A model generated the notes under the pieces. The model made no database searches. It was not told the origin of the DNA and saw only the letters and a list, made by a program, of their open reading frames with translations. Below, piece by piece: positions 55,308 to 63,772 of a stretch of DNA of 64,000 nt (position 1 is its first letter; each line of letters begins with the position of its first letter). The stretch comes from JAOXRU01 sp965247735 (lineage in GTDB: Bacteria; Bacteroidota; Bacteroidia; Flavobacteriales; Flavobacteriaceae). Both the position numbers and the translations under genes were made by a program. Where the stretch lies: positions 813,335 to 877,334 of the forward strand of contig CBDFHN010000001.1 in assembly GCA_965247735.1 (NCBI GenBank), read 5' to 3'.

Positions 55308-57227
55308 CTATTTTAATCTCATTTTCTTAACAGTTTTTTTTGAATCATCTATAGTTTTTCTTTTGTGATGATTTGGAGATCTCTTATTGGTTGGTGTTTT
55401 TAATGCTTCTAAATCATTTTCTCTGATTTGATGAAATGCAAAATTCAATGCTTTTGTTCCAAATTCCCTTGTATTTGGAATTAATTGAGGAATTTCTTTA
55501 AAAGTATCATCTCCTTGAATTTCATCTGCTCTAGCTCTTTCGATACGTTTTAACTGATCTTTAAATCCTTTTTTTATGCCTTTTACTGTTGGATCTACAA
55601 TAGCTAAAGCTTCATTTTTTGATTGTCTTTCTTTTCCTCCCAGGCTTTCAGAAATCCCAGCTTGATTACTTACAATTGTCCCAGATGTTTGTCTTTCTAG
55701 AGGGATTAACTCTCTATTTATAGCTAAAACTCTGGCTACTTGAGCCTCTCCAATAGAGAGTATATAACCATCTTTGGTAGAGGATGCGACTGAAAGATCA
55801 TTGGAAGCATTAAATATTGGTAGTTCTGTATTTGGAATTCCTGGTATATAATTCACGGAATTTGGAAATTCTTTGTTTATTTCGGCTATTTTAGCCATAG
55901 CAACCCTTTCATATTCTGCATAGGCAGGAATATCCCTTGCACTGCTGCAAACTAAATTTAATTGAACTTCTTTTTGGGGAAATTCAATTCCATTATCTTT
56001 TTTTTCTTGTAAAATTTCTTGAAATGCCAATAATTGTTCATGTACCCCTTTTGTATAATCAAATCTTTGCACAGAACCGATGTGAGTTTTAGAAGGGTCA
56101 AAATGTTGTCCAAATTTCAAGAATTCTTGATCAAAAGGAGTTTCCTCATGGTGAATTATTCTACCATATGCCGCCAAACTCAATTCTAGTGATTGTAAAT
56201 CATGAAGCGTTCCTTTACCTTTAGATAACCGATCTGCTACTTTTAAAAGAACAGGTTTATTTTTTTTTGCCTTAGGAATAATGTCTTCCTTCCATAGCTT
56301 AACTTTCGATAATATTTCTTTGCTAGGGGTTTGAAGTTTTTCCAAACTGTTTGATAATTCTTCTTCAATCTTTTCTTTGGGGATACCTATAGGGTTTACA
56401 AATAGCTTTTTTTTTATTTTTTCAAATTCTTCTGGACCAGAAATAAGTTTAAAATTTTCAATAGTCTTTAAGAAATTATCTAAATCTGTTTGTGTATGAA
56501 AACCAATGCTATCTGCAAAGAGAAGATTCTCAATCATTTTTCCAAAACGAATTTCATCCTGCCTTTTTATAGTTCCTTCTAGAGAATAAGAACTTCCTGT
56601 TCCTCTTCGAATGGGATTAGTCCTTTCTCCTAATTTCATGCTTTTATATTTAAGAGTATCTGGTTCAGGCTTATGTTCTACCCATGTTGTATGATGAAAG
56701 TAGGATATCTTTAAATTTGGGTTTTTCTTTTTTAAATATTTAGGAGCCGAAGCTATATGGGAATCATGTAGCCAAACTAGAATATCTTCAATTTTTCCTC
56801 CATTTACTTTAATATCAGACATAATTTTTTCGTATAATTTATCTGCATATTGAAGATTTATGTCTTCATAAATCTTCATTGAAGATTTATGATCGATTTT
56901 CTCAGGCATGCTATGTGTAAGTGGCCAAATAACCCCATTTACAGATCGTGAATAAAATTCACTCTTTTCTTCTGGTGTTATAAATAAGTAGCTTGCATCA
57001 TGTTCAGTAGTTAATTGTTCATTCAAATTCTTTCCATGGCTAATGGGAGCTTCTCTAATTCCCATCCAATGTGCTTTTTTATATGGACCATTATCTTTAA
57101 AAGCTCCTTCGACCCCAATTGCTAAGCCGCCAGGTTTTCTAGAAATTAAAAATTTTCCTGATTCTGATTCTGCAACGCCTACTGGTAATGAATAAGAGCC
57201 TATATACACATGTTTTTGTTCTGGCAT
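55308..57227 (-). CDS. Divergent trehalose-6-phosphate synthase (GT20-like)
   Basis: A 639-aa protein (OtsA is usually ~470-500). Motifs follow OtsA order: GGLAIGVEGAF (33-43, phosphate loop), NGVIWPLTHS, VWLHDSHI (~152), YFHHTTW, SIGFHTQTDLDNFL, NPIGIP, VQRFDYTKGVHEQLLAF (~385; Arg and Lys that bind UDP-glucose), SSARDIPAYAEYERVA, STKDGYILSIGE (~486; Asp and Glu of the donor site) and VSNQAGISESLGG. Key residues are kept though overall divergence is high. The extra C-terminus is basic and looks like a bipartite nuclear signal (KRSPNHHKRK ... KKTVKKMRLK). Reaction inferred: UDP-glucose plus glucose-6-phosphate to trehalose-6-phosphate, passed to the phosphatase downstream. Confidence 0.75.
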   Translation of the reverse strand: MPEQKHVYIGSYSLPVGVAESESGKFLISRKPGGLAIGVEGAFKDNGPYKKAHWMGIREAPISHGKNLNEQLTTEHDASYLFITPEEKSEFYSRSVNGVIWPLTHSMPEKIDHKSSMKIYEDINLQYADKLYEKIMSDIKVNGGKIEDILVWLHDSHIASAPKYLKKKNPNLKISYFHHTTWVEHKPEPDTLKYKSMKLGERTNPIRRGTGSSYSLEGTIKRQDEIRFGKMIENLLFADSIGFHTQTDLDNFLKTIENFKLISGPEEFEKIKKKLFVNPIGIPKEKIEEELSNSLEKLQTPSKEILSKVKLWKEDIIPKAKKNKPVLLKVADRLSKGKGTLHDLQSLELSLAAYGRIIHHEETPFDQEFLKFGQHFDPSKTHIGSVQRFDYTKGVHEQLLAFQEILQEKKDNGIEFPQKEVQLNLVCSSARDIPAYAEYERVAMAKIAEINKEFPNSVNYIPGIPNTELPIFNASNDLSVASSTKDGYILSIGEAQVARVLAINRELIPLERQTSGTIVSNQAGISESLGGKERQSKNEALAIVDPTVKGIKKGFKDQLKRIERARADEIQGDDTFKEIPQLIPNTREFGTKALNFAFHQIRENDLEALKTPTNKRSPNHHKRKTIDDSKKTVKKMRLK

Positions 57228-57262
57228 AATATTAAAATTTATGGTTTGTGAAAAATATTATT

Positions 57263-58525
57263 TTAAAGTTTTGTTCTATGATTTTTTTTATTGATAAGAG
57301 GTATTACTTTTTCTTCCTTTTTTGTTTTCCCTATGGAGGATTGTCTTGTAGCGACCTTTTTTAGTTTATCTAATTGAATTCCTTGAGTAGATAGTACCTT
57401 TTGTGTTTGATTATTGCCGAATTTAAGATATATTTCTTGTTCAGGTGCTTCCTCTTTAAGAACTTCTTTTGAAGTAACTAATCTTTTACTTAATTCTGTT
57501 TCACGTTCTCTTTGGGCAGTAAATTGTTTTGTGTTTGCTTGAGCAAAGCAAAAGTTTGCTTCAGGCAAATACTTATAGTTTGCTTTACGTTGGTTGTACA
57601 TTGAGCTGCCAGTGAGTCCTGTGGCAATTCCAGTCGCTGTAATTCCAGTTGCTGCAACTACCAGACCTACAGCGGCAGGTATCGCTATTCCAGCAACTCC
57701 CATAGTAGCAAGAGTAATACCAATAGTTGCTAAAAGTATTCCTATCGCAAAAAGCCATACCATGGGTTTTAAATGTTTAATTCCTTTAGTATTTGCTTTT
57801 TTTACCTTGTTTGAGGCTTCAAGGCCTAATGTTCTCCATTCATTAGCTCCTCCTTCTCCTTTAATTAAACTATGAATTATTTTATTTTCTTTTTCTGTAG
57901 CACAATAAGTATTTATAAGCTCTGTAGCAGCAAACTCTATGGCATCTTTATGGTTTTTGCCAGTTATAAGAGCATTAGAGAGTAAATTATCATATAGTTT
58001 TTTATATGCAGTTTTTCTATCAAGATCTTCTTTAACAATATCGTTCCCTCCATCTAAGGTCATAGATCCTACAGCAAAATGAACACCTTCTGCTGTTGAA
58101 ACAGGTCTGTTTACTAAGTTCCAAACTAGTGCTTTCCCTACTTTTTCAGCTCCCAAGGCTCCTAATTTTGAGGTAGCTTTTGAAATGATTTTTGTAATAG
58201 CTAAAGGGCTCGTATTTGCAGGATACAAAGCTTCATCAATAAAGAGACTTTTTAAATAGTCTATATCTTGTTGTTGAAGATTGCTAATCCTATCTTCAGG
58301 AACTCCACCTCGTTCTTCCATTTTAGCTCTTACTAGGTCTAACTGGAAAGAGGCTTCAAAACTAGTTGATAAATTAACACTTTGATATTTTCCTGAATTA
58401 TTGCTTAATAAATCCAAGGCAGATTTTCCCGATACAATTTTATCTAAAAATTCAGTCTGGTCTCTAGATGAGCACCTCCATAGATGTAAAGAATCCTCTT
58501 GAGAAGCTTCTGCTCTAATTGCCAA
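57263..58525 (-). CDS. Protein with a hydrophobic hairpin and basic tail (unknown; may be the C-terminal part of a larger protein)
   Basis: 420 aa from MAIRAEASQEDSLH. Mostly helical. Residues ~250-305 form two long glycine/alanine-rich hydrophobic segments in tandem (PMVWLFAIGILLATIGITLA and PAAVGLVVAATGITATGIAT) with little loop between, similar in shape to the bilobed membrane hairpins of host-membrane-inserted bacterial proteins. The tail is basic (KTKKEEKVIPLI, then NKKNHRTKL). No domain recognised. The frame stays open upstream of the Met and overlaps the 247-aa gene; removing one A from the A7 run at ~58,563-58,570 fuses both into about 665 aa (SKKLPLLAIEKELPYLAIRA). First of the operon reading toward the synthase, 35 bp before it. 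Confidence 0.55.
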   Translation of the reverse strand: MAIRAEASQEDSLHLWRCSSRDQTEFLDKIVSGKSALDLLSNNSGKYQSVNLSTSFEASFQLDLVRAKMEERGGVPEDRISNLQQQDIDYLKSLFIDEALYPANTSPLAITKIISKATSKLGALGAEKVGKALVWNLVNRPVSTAEGVHFAVGSMTLDGGNDIVKEDLDRKTAYKKLYDNLLSNALITGKNHKDAIEFAATELINTYCATEKENKIIHSLIKGEGGANEWRTLGLEASNKVKKANTKGIKHLKPMVWLFAIGILLATIGITLATMGVAGIAIPAAVGLVVAATGITATGIATGLTGSSMYNQRKANYKYLPEANFCFAQANTKQFTAQRERETELSKRLVTSKEVLKEEAPEQEIYLKFGNNQTQKVLSTQGIQLDKLKKVATRQSSIGKTKKEEKVIPLINKKNHRTKL

Positions 58526-59258
58526 ATAAGGAAGTTCTTTTTCTATAGCTAAAAGAGGTAGTTTTTTTACTCAGTACATCCGTATTTCCAAAACATAAAA
58601 TCTCTTCTATAGAAGTTTCAAAATGAGGAAATTCGTTTGTTAATTCAGTATAAGAAATATCCAAATCCCTCTTTATTAGATGAGGTCCTAAGAGTTCTTT
58701 TAATGGAAGATTATCTACCAATCCATAAATATCTCTTAGGTCATTATCTCCTTCTTTGAAATGATCTTTGAAATGTTTTTTATAACTTTCTGATGAATCG
58801 CGAAGTTTTTGAGACCATAAGCTTCGAATTTCAGTTTCAAAATCTTTCATTTTTTCCGCTTCAAGTCCTACAATTAATACGCGTTCTAGTGGACTTGCAG
58901 TCATAATCACTCTTGCTAATTGTTTAACGTTGGTTTGTGTAGCTTCAATAATTACTAACCTAGCTCTGCTTGAAGCTGATTGCATCCAAGAAATTGGATT
59001 TTTATCATATTCATTTTTTGATACAAGCTCTGTTTGTTTAGCTTGTTCTTCAAATAACGCCATAGTATAACTACGCTGTTTTTCAAGATCAATAATCCCT
59101 TCTACCTTTACATCAAGTTCTATATCTTGCTGCCTTTTAATATTTCTTATATCTTCTCTAAGTCTTTCTTTAGTTCTTCTTCTTTCTGTACGTTTTTGTT
59201 TACTTTCAATCATTATGAGTTTGTTTAATGTTTCTAAAATACTAGAGATTAAATACAT
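58515..59258 (-). CDS. Charged helical protein at the head of the trehalose operon (probable N-terminal part of a frameshifted gene)
   Basis: 247 aa from MYLISSILETLNKL, or ~232 from the Met at 59213 (MIESKQKRTERRRTKERLRE). The N-terminus is very basic, then helical with VKQLARVIMTASPLERVLIVGLEAEKMKDF. No domain recognised. The last residues (KKTTSFSYRKRTSLFGN) arise after the A7 run and may be an artefact of a +1 shift, because the next frame continues smoothly into the 420-aa protein. First gene of the minus-strand operon. Confidence 0.5.
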   Translation of the reverse strand: MYLISSILETLNKLIMIESKQKRTERRRTKERLREDIRNIKRQQDIELDVKVEGIIDLEKQRSYTMALFEEQAKQTELVSKNEYDKNPISWMQSASSRARLVIIEATQTNVKQLARVIMTASPLERVLIVGLEAEKMKDFETEIRSLWSQKLRDSSESYKKHFKDHFKEGDNDLRDIYGLVDNLPLKELLGPHLIKRDLDISYTELTNEFPHFETSIEEILCFGNTDVLSKKTTSFSYRKRTSLFGN

Positions 59259-60504
59259 AAAAAACCCCCAAGCAAGTTGACTTATAAACCGTGCTTTAGA
59301 TTGGAAAGTGATATTTTTTTAAAAAAAATAAGATATCAAGTCAGTTGATTTTTTTGGCAAAGTCATTTGTAGTAAGTCCTGATTACTACTACTACTACTA
59401 CTGACAAGATTATTCAAATATTTTGTTTTATCTGATGATTTTTGTTAATCTTTTGAGTAAGATTAGATGATAAAGTGATTTGTGAGATAAAAACACAAGA
59501 AAATAATTTTTGAAATCTTAAGCAGTTTGATATCGATTATGTATAGTACAATATTGTCCGCTTTGATTTTATAAACAATGTTTATTGTAATTGTTTTGTA
59601 GAATTAATGCAATACATTTATTTTCAATAGCATTATTTGTGAAAACTCATTGGTATGTAGTTTACATAGACATTTTTATTGACCCCGATTTCATTAAGAT
59701 TTTGTAAAAAAGAAATGAAAGAAAATGTTAATAAAGCTTTTTAAGGATTATAATAGTCGGCTCTTCAGCAGTTTTTTCAATAAAGAAAATTAGGATTAAA
59801 TAAGCGAACCCCTAAATTAAATGGCACTTTTGGACTAAATTTTCACATCAGGTTTGGGTTTGAACTATTTTCAAGATGCAAAGAATTTGTCAATACCATT
59901 ATGTTCCACCAGTTATTCTCATATTTTCCCAATTATACATTTGTATAAAAGCTTTATTTCAGGATAATTGTATTTTAGTATATAGCTTTTGGAATGTGTT
60001 TTAGTATATAGAACTTAGGATTAATAGAGAAAGGGATGCTATAAGTTAGAATGTACAATGTTTAAAAGATGGAATTAAAAGTTAATTTTGTAGTAAACAG
60101 TATATGTATTTAAGTTGAAGTAGATTAAAATCTGGTTTAAAAATTTTCATAGATGTAAACATTCCAGGTCAAAAATAGAACATAGTTTATTACCAAATGT
60201 TTTATGTGATTCTGTTTATTGACTAAGGAAATATAGGTCCATTTTAAAGTGTAAGTGGTTAGCAAACAGGAGTTGTCTATTATCCGTTTCAATTTAATAA
60301 TACAAGAAAATGTAAATGATGATCTAAAGTGTTTTAAAATTAATCATGAACAGATTTTTAATGTGACCATTTCTAAACTTATTAGAAGGTGTCTTTTGAG
60401 AAAAATATTAGATAAATGTATAATAGCAGACAAGAGTTAGTAGATATACAAAACAGTTCAAAATACTATTGCCCTATTTTTTAACAAATAAACATTATTT
60501 TTTA
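59259..60504. other. Long AT-rich intergenic region between divergent units
   Basis: About 1.2 kb with no supported gene; a 61-codon frame at 60255-60440 has no features. Contains a short microsatellite of TAC triplets (~59,391-59,402). It must hold the promoters of the trehalose operon and of the sigma-factor gene, but no exact consensus match was found. Confidence 0.35.
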
Positions 60505-61011
60505 ATGAAAAAACAAAAACAAACATTGTTAATGATTTATGTAAACAAAAATAAAGAAATGATTTCGTATTGCTATTCAATTTGTAAAAACATTCAAATG
60601 GCTGAGGACATTATTCAAAATCTATTTTTAAAATTATTAATAAAAAATGATTTAAGTAAAATTAGTAGTTTAAATTCTTATATTTTTAAATGTATTAAAT
60701 TAAATACTTATAATCAATTGAAAATAAATACAAATCGTAATAAAATTTTAGATAAAATTTTTATGAATGGAGCTTTTTCTTGTCTTGATAATAAAGAAAA
60801 GGATGATTTTTTAAAAATAAAAATCATTGAAGATTCTATAAAAAGCCTTCCAGAAAAAAGAGGTAAAATATTTGTAATGAAACGACTAGAGCATAAAAGC
60901 CTTAAGGAAATTAGTAAAGAGTTATCTATTAGTGCTAAAACGGTAGAAAATCATATAACCAATGCCCGTAGAGATTTAAAGATAAAGTTAGCTCAGTTTA
61001 AAAATGATTAG
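60505..61011 (+). CDS. ECF-type RNA polymerase sigma factor
   Basis: About 168 aa from ATG 60505 (MKKQKQTLLMIYVNKN); an upstream ATG at 60469 gives 180 aa but a less typical start. Region 2 is ISYCYSICKNIQMAEDIIQN, then LFLKLL; region 4 is IEDSIKSLPEKRGKIFVMKR and KSLKEISKELSISAKTVENH, then ITNARRDLK, the SusB/FecI-like pattern of Bacteroidota ECF factors. No anti-sigma gene follows; instead a TPR protein gene overlaps by 8 bp, suggesting coupled expression. Target genes unknown. Confidence 0.85.
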   Translation: MKKQKQTLLMIYVNKNKEMISYCYSICKNIQMAEDIIQNLFLKLLIKNDLSKISSLNSYIFKCIKLNTYNQLKINTNRNKILDKIFMNGAFSCLDNKEKDDFLKIKIIEDSIKSLPEKRGKIFVMKRLEHKSLKEISKELSISAKTVENHITNARRDLKIKLAQFKND

Positions 61012-61952
61012 TGCATTAAAATCTAATGTTTGGATATTATCACTGTTTCTTTGTTCAAGTATGATGGGGCAAATAAATAATAAAGATTATAAGAAAGCTA
61101 TTAATTATGCCGTAAATAAAAATTCCAAGCAAGCTTTGGAGAGTATAAATAGAGCTATTGATTTAGAAGGGGGTAAAACCCCTTCATTGTTCTACTTTCA
61201 TAAATACGAATATTTAGTAAAACTTCATAAATATAAATTAGCTTTTGAAACATTAAACGACGCAATTTATATTTTTCCAAACTCTACACTTCTACTTAAT
61301 GCTAGAGCAGAATTTTATTTTGCTGTTAGAATGTATAAAAAAGTAATTTTAGACTACGAAAAAATTATTTCCTTTGTAAAAGGTGAAGAATTGAATGCAT
61401 ACAATATAAAATTAGCAAGTATAAAGTTTTTGGTTAGAGATTTTGAAGGAGTTGCTGTTATTCTAAAATCAATTTTTAAAAAAAAATCTTCAAGTATTGA
61501 TATTCTGAATTTGCTAGCTGCCTTACATATAGAGTTTTTTAAGTTATGAAAAAGCGAAAAAAATCCTACACGCTGCAGCTGATAAACACCCTTCCCATGT
61601 TTTTACAATAATTAATTTAGGGTTTGTATATCAAAAAGAAAATCAACACAAAGAGAGTCTTTTTTATTTTGATAAGGCTTTGAGATTAAACCCTAATAAT
61701 CCTATAGCTCTTTCTAATAGAGCTTACAGTAAATTGAAAATGTCAAATATTGATGGAGCCATTTCAGATATTAACAAATCTATTGAGTTAATGCAGTCTA
61801 ATGCTTATGCTTATATGATCAGGGGCCGAATTTATTTGAGTCTAAATAAAATTGAAAATGCTTGTGTTGATTTTACAATAGCTAAAAATTTAAACTTTCT
61901 GGAACAATATGGAACAGAAGTTGATAAATTGATAAGTGAAAATTGTAAATAA
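61004..61952 (+). pseudogene. Secreted TPR protein gene with a +1 frameshift
   Basis: The first frame (61004-61549) has a signal peptide (KSNVWILSLFLCSSMMG, then Q) and TPR motifs (AINYAVNKNSKQALESINRA ... KLAFETLNDAIYIFPNST). Removing one T from the T6 run at ~61,535-61,540 joins it to SYEKAKKILHAAADKHPSHV and then to the last frame with more TPRs (YFDKALRLNPNNPIALSNRA, AYAYMIRGRIYLSLNKIENA). The total is about 315 codons. Overlap with the sigma-factor gene suggests a periplasmic partner for signalling, but this is inference. The shift is probably sequencing error. Confidence 0.7.
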
Positions 61953-62550
61953 ATATTTTGAGAATTATTAAGATGAATCATTTGATTTAAAACAGCACTG
62001 AGATTTTTTGGACCAGAACATTTGACTTAATCTTAGAAGGAAGGAAGAATTTTTTTTGAAGAAGGTAAGATCTGATCATCTTTCTTATAGTAGATTTTCT
62101 TGGATGCTTTTTTTTAGTTTGAAAATGATGTGTAGTATAATATTCAAATACCTTGTAATCAGCAGTTCCATCTGTATCTAGCCCAAATTATGGCGTTCCA
62201 GTACCCTGTAAAGGATTCTCTGTATCATAAAGAGTCTGGTATAGTTCCTGATCGATTGCACTTTTGTGATAACCTCGTGTATTTTTTGTTAATAACGAAG
62301 TTAACTTAAAATCTATATATTCCTTAAGCAAACGTTATAAGGCGGACTAATCAACCCGGAAGATATTTTGATAAAATAGGTTTTAAGATAAGCAGTCCCT
62401 GCTAAAAAAACCTGAAGTTTTTATGTTTTCTGCTCTTTTAATTAATCTCTGAGATATTGAAATTTTTGACCATCTTGATATATGGCCTTAGGGGAATTTC
62501 TGTAGTGAAGAATCCTCTTTCTATAGAATGATAACATATAAAAACTGAAT
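61953..62550 (-). pseudogene. IS630-family OrfA relic and empty flanks
   Basis: 62,070-62,310 is similar, base by base, to the minus-strand N-terminal part of the IS630 gene at 36,700-36,962 (for example the CCAGTACCCTGTAAAGG stretch and its surroundings) but holds many stops. The rest, 62,330-62,550, shows no gene. Confidence 0.55.
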
Positions 62551-62745
62551 ATGAAATTTAATTTATTTATTTGCGTCTTGCTTCTTTATTTTATTTCCTC
62601 ATGTGGATCTTCGGATGATTATTTTGAGTCAACCGATAATAGTCATGCAACAATAGATGATACTCTTGTTGCAGAATCTATTACAAAAGATTTGTTTGTA
62701 AACATTTTAAATGGATTAAGAATAGCAGAAATAATTAAATCTGAT
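62551..62745 (+). CDS. Lipoprotein, 3' end lost at the sequence junction
   Basis: The signal FNLFICVLLLYFISSCGSSD contains a lipobox with Cys, then an acidic stretch (DDYFESTDNSHATIDD). About 65 bacterial codons are visible. The last four residues and the stop at 62758-62760 appear to belong to the foreign sequence starting near 62,746, so the true protein is longer. No function can be given. Confidence 0.5.
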
Positions 62746-63178
62746 CCTTTACCTTCCTAGCTGTCACAACTTCACACTGTCCTTTACCTGCCTTGTCACA
62801 ACTCCCTAAAGGCCCTAGCTGATGTTTATGGCAGGACCATGCCCAGCTGAAATAATCGAGGAGCTGTTCTTCCAGGCTGATCCGTGTTTTGTCTTGGCTT
62901 CTGCCAGGCTCCATTTCCACATCTACATGTACATGTATACATAAACATGTAAAATAAGTATTACTCTGTGTGTGCTAGCTGTGCACGTCAGAACTAGCCT
63001 CTTGATGTCATTGCACAGATTTTTGTCTTATTCATTCCTGTCCTTTCTCCCTCGCTTCCTCCCTCCTGCATACATGTACATGCTTGCTTCTTTTCTTTCT
63101 TCCTTCTCATCTCTCATTAAAAACATGTACATGTATGCATGTATACATGTACATCGTACCTCCCTTCCTCCCCCCCAG

Positions 63179-63305
63179 TTATCAGATGGTCTAGGTGCTG
63201 ACAACGTCCGTGCTCTCAAGAACCTATGCGCTGATGTCATCCCCAAACCCAAACTGGAGACCATAGACTCTGGCCTCGATGTGTTCAATGCACTCATAGA
63301 GAAGA
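63179..63305 (+). CDS. Exon of an animal death-effector-domain gene
   Basis: A pyrimidine tract and CAG acceptor (63,176-63,178) precede a 127-base open segment and a consensus donor A|GTGAGT (from 63306). The translation reads LSDGLGADNVRALKNLCADV, then IPKPKLETIDSGLDVFNALIEK. It aligns with DEDs of FADD and caspase-8 through LK-LC, KLE, SGLD-F and L-E, including the helix 2-3 region. Such domains build caspase-activating complexes in animals and are not bacterial. Only one exon of the gene is visible. Confidence 0.65.
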
Positions 63306-63328
63306 GTGAGTGGTGTTTGTACAGTGAA

Positions 63329-63772
63329 CCCGGGTGCAAAGGTTCGCGTGATTACGCGTGAGGCGCGGTATTACGCGAAAACTCGCGCGTTCGCGTCATT
63401 CTACGCCATATTTCGCGAGCTCACGCGGCGCGCGCGGTTACGTGATTTCGCGCGATCACGCGTAAAAATAATTAGCGCCCGTCAGTTCAAAGGCGCGCAC
63501 GAACGATGTGTGAAGGCCGCGCCCCTTTCACGCGCGTTCGTGCGTGTTCACGCGCGATCTCGCGCGATCTCGCGTGTATCGATGGTTAACACCTTCGAGG
63601 TGTAAATAGCTGCAAATTCAACTTCTCGCCAATTCACGCGTGAAATAAGCGTTTTTTGGCGTAATATGGGCGTTAACCGGCGTTATTACGCGTGAAAACG
63701 CGCGTGATTTACGCGTAATAACGCCGTAATTTAGCGAAATTTCGCGTAATTACGCGAACCTTTGCCACCGGG
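63329..63772. mobile_element. CpG-rich MITE-like element in the eukaryotic part
   Basis: 444 bp with terminal inverted repeats of about 21 bp, 19 matching (CCCGGGTGCAAAGGTTCGCG and the complement of CGCGAACCTTTGCCACCGGG). The inside is packed with TTCGCG/TTACGCG motifs in both orientations. Flanks suggest an AA target duplication within a 30-bp tandem unit (GAGTGAGTGGTGTGTGTACA). No coding capacity. Confidence 0.6.

Noticed and set aside
58515..58580. Programmed ribosomal frameshift between the 247-aa and 420-aa ORFs
   Set aside because: The needed shift is +1 on a plain A7 run, and several unrelated genes here show the same +1 in A/T runs, so error or slippage mutation is the simpler view.
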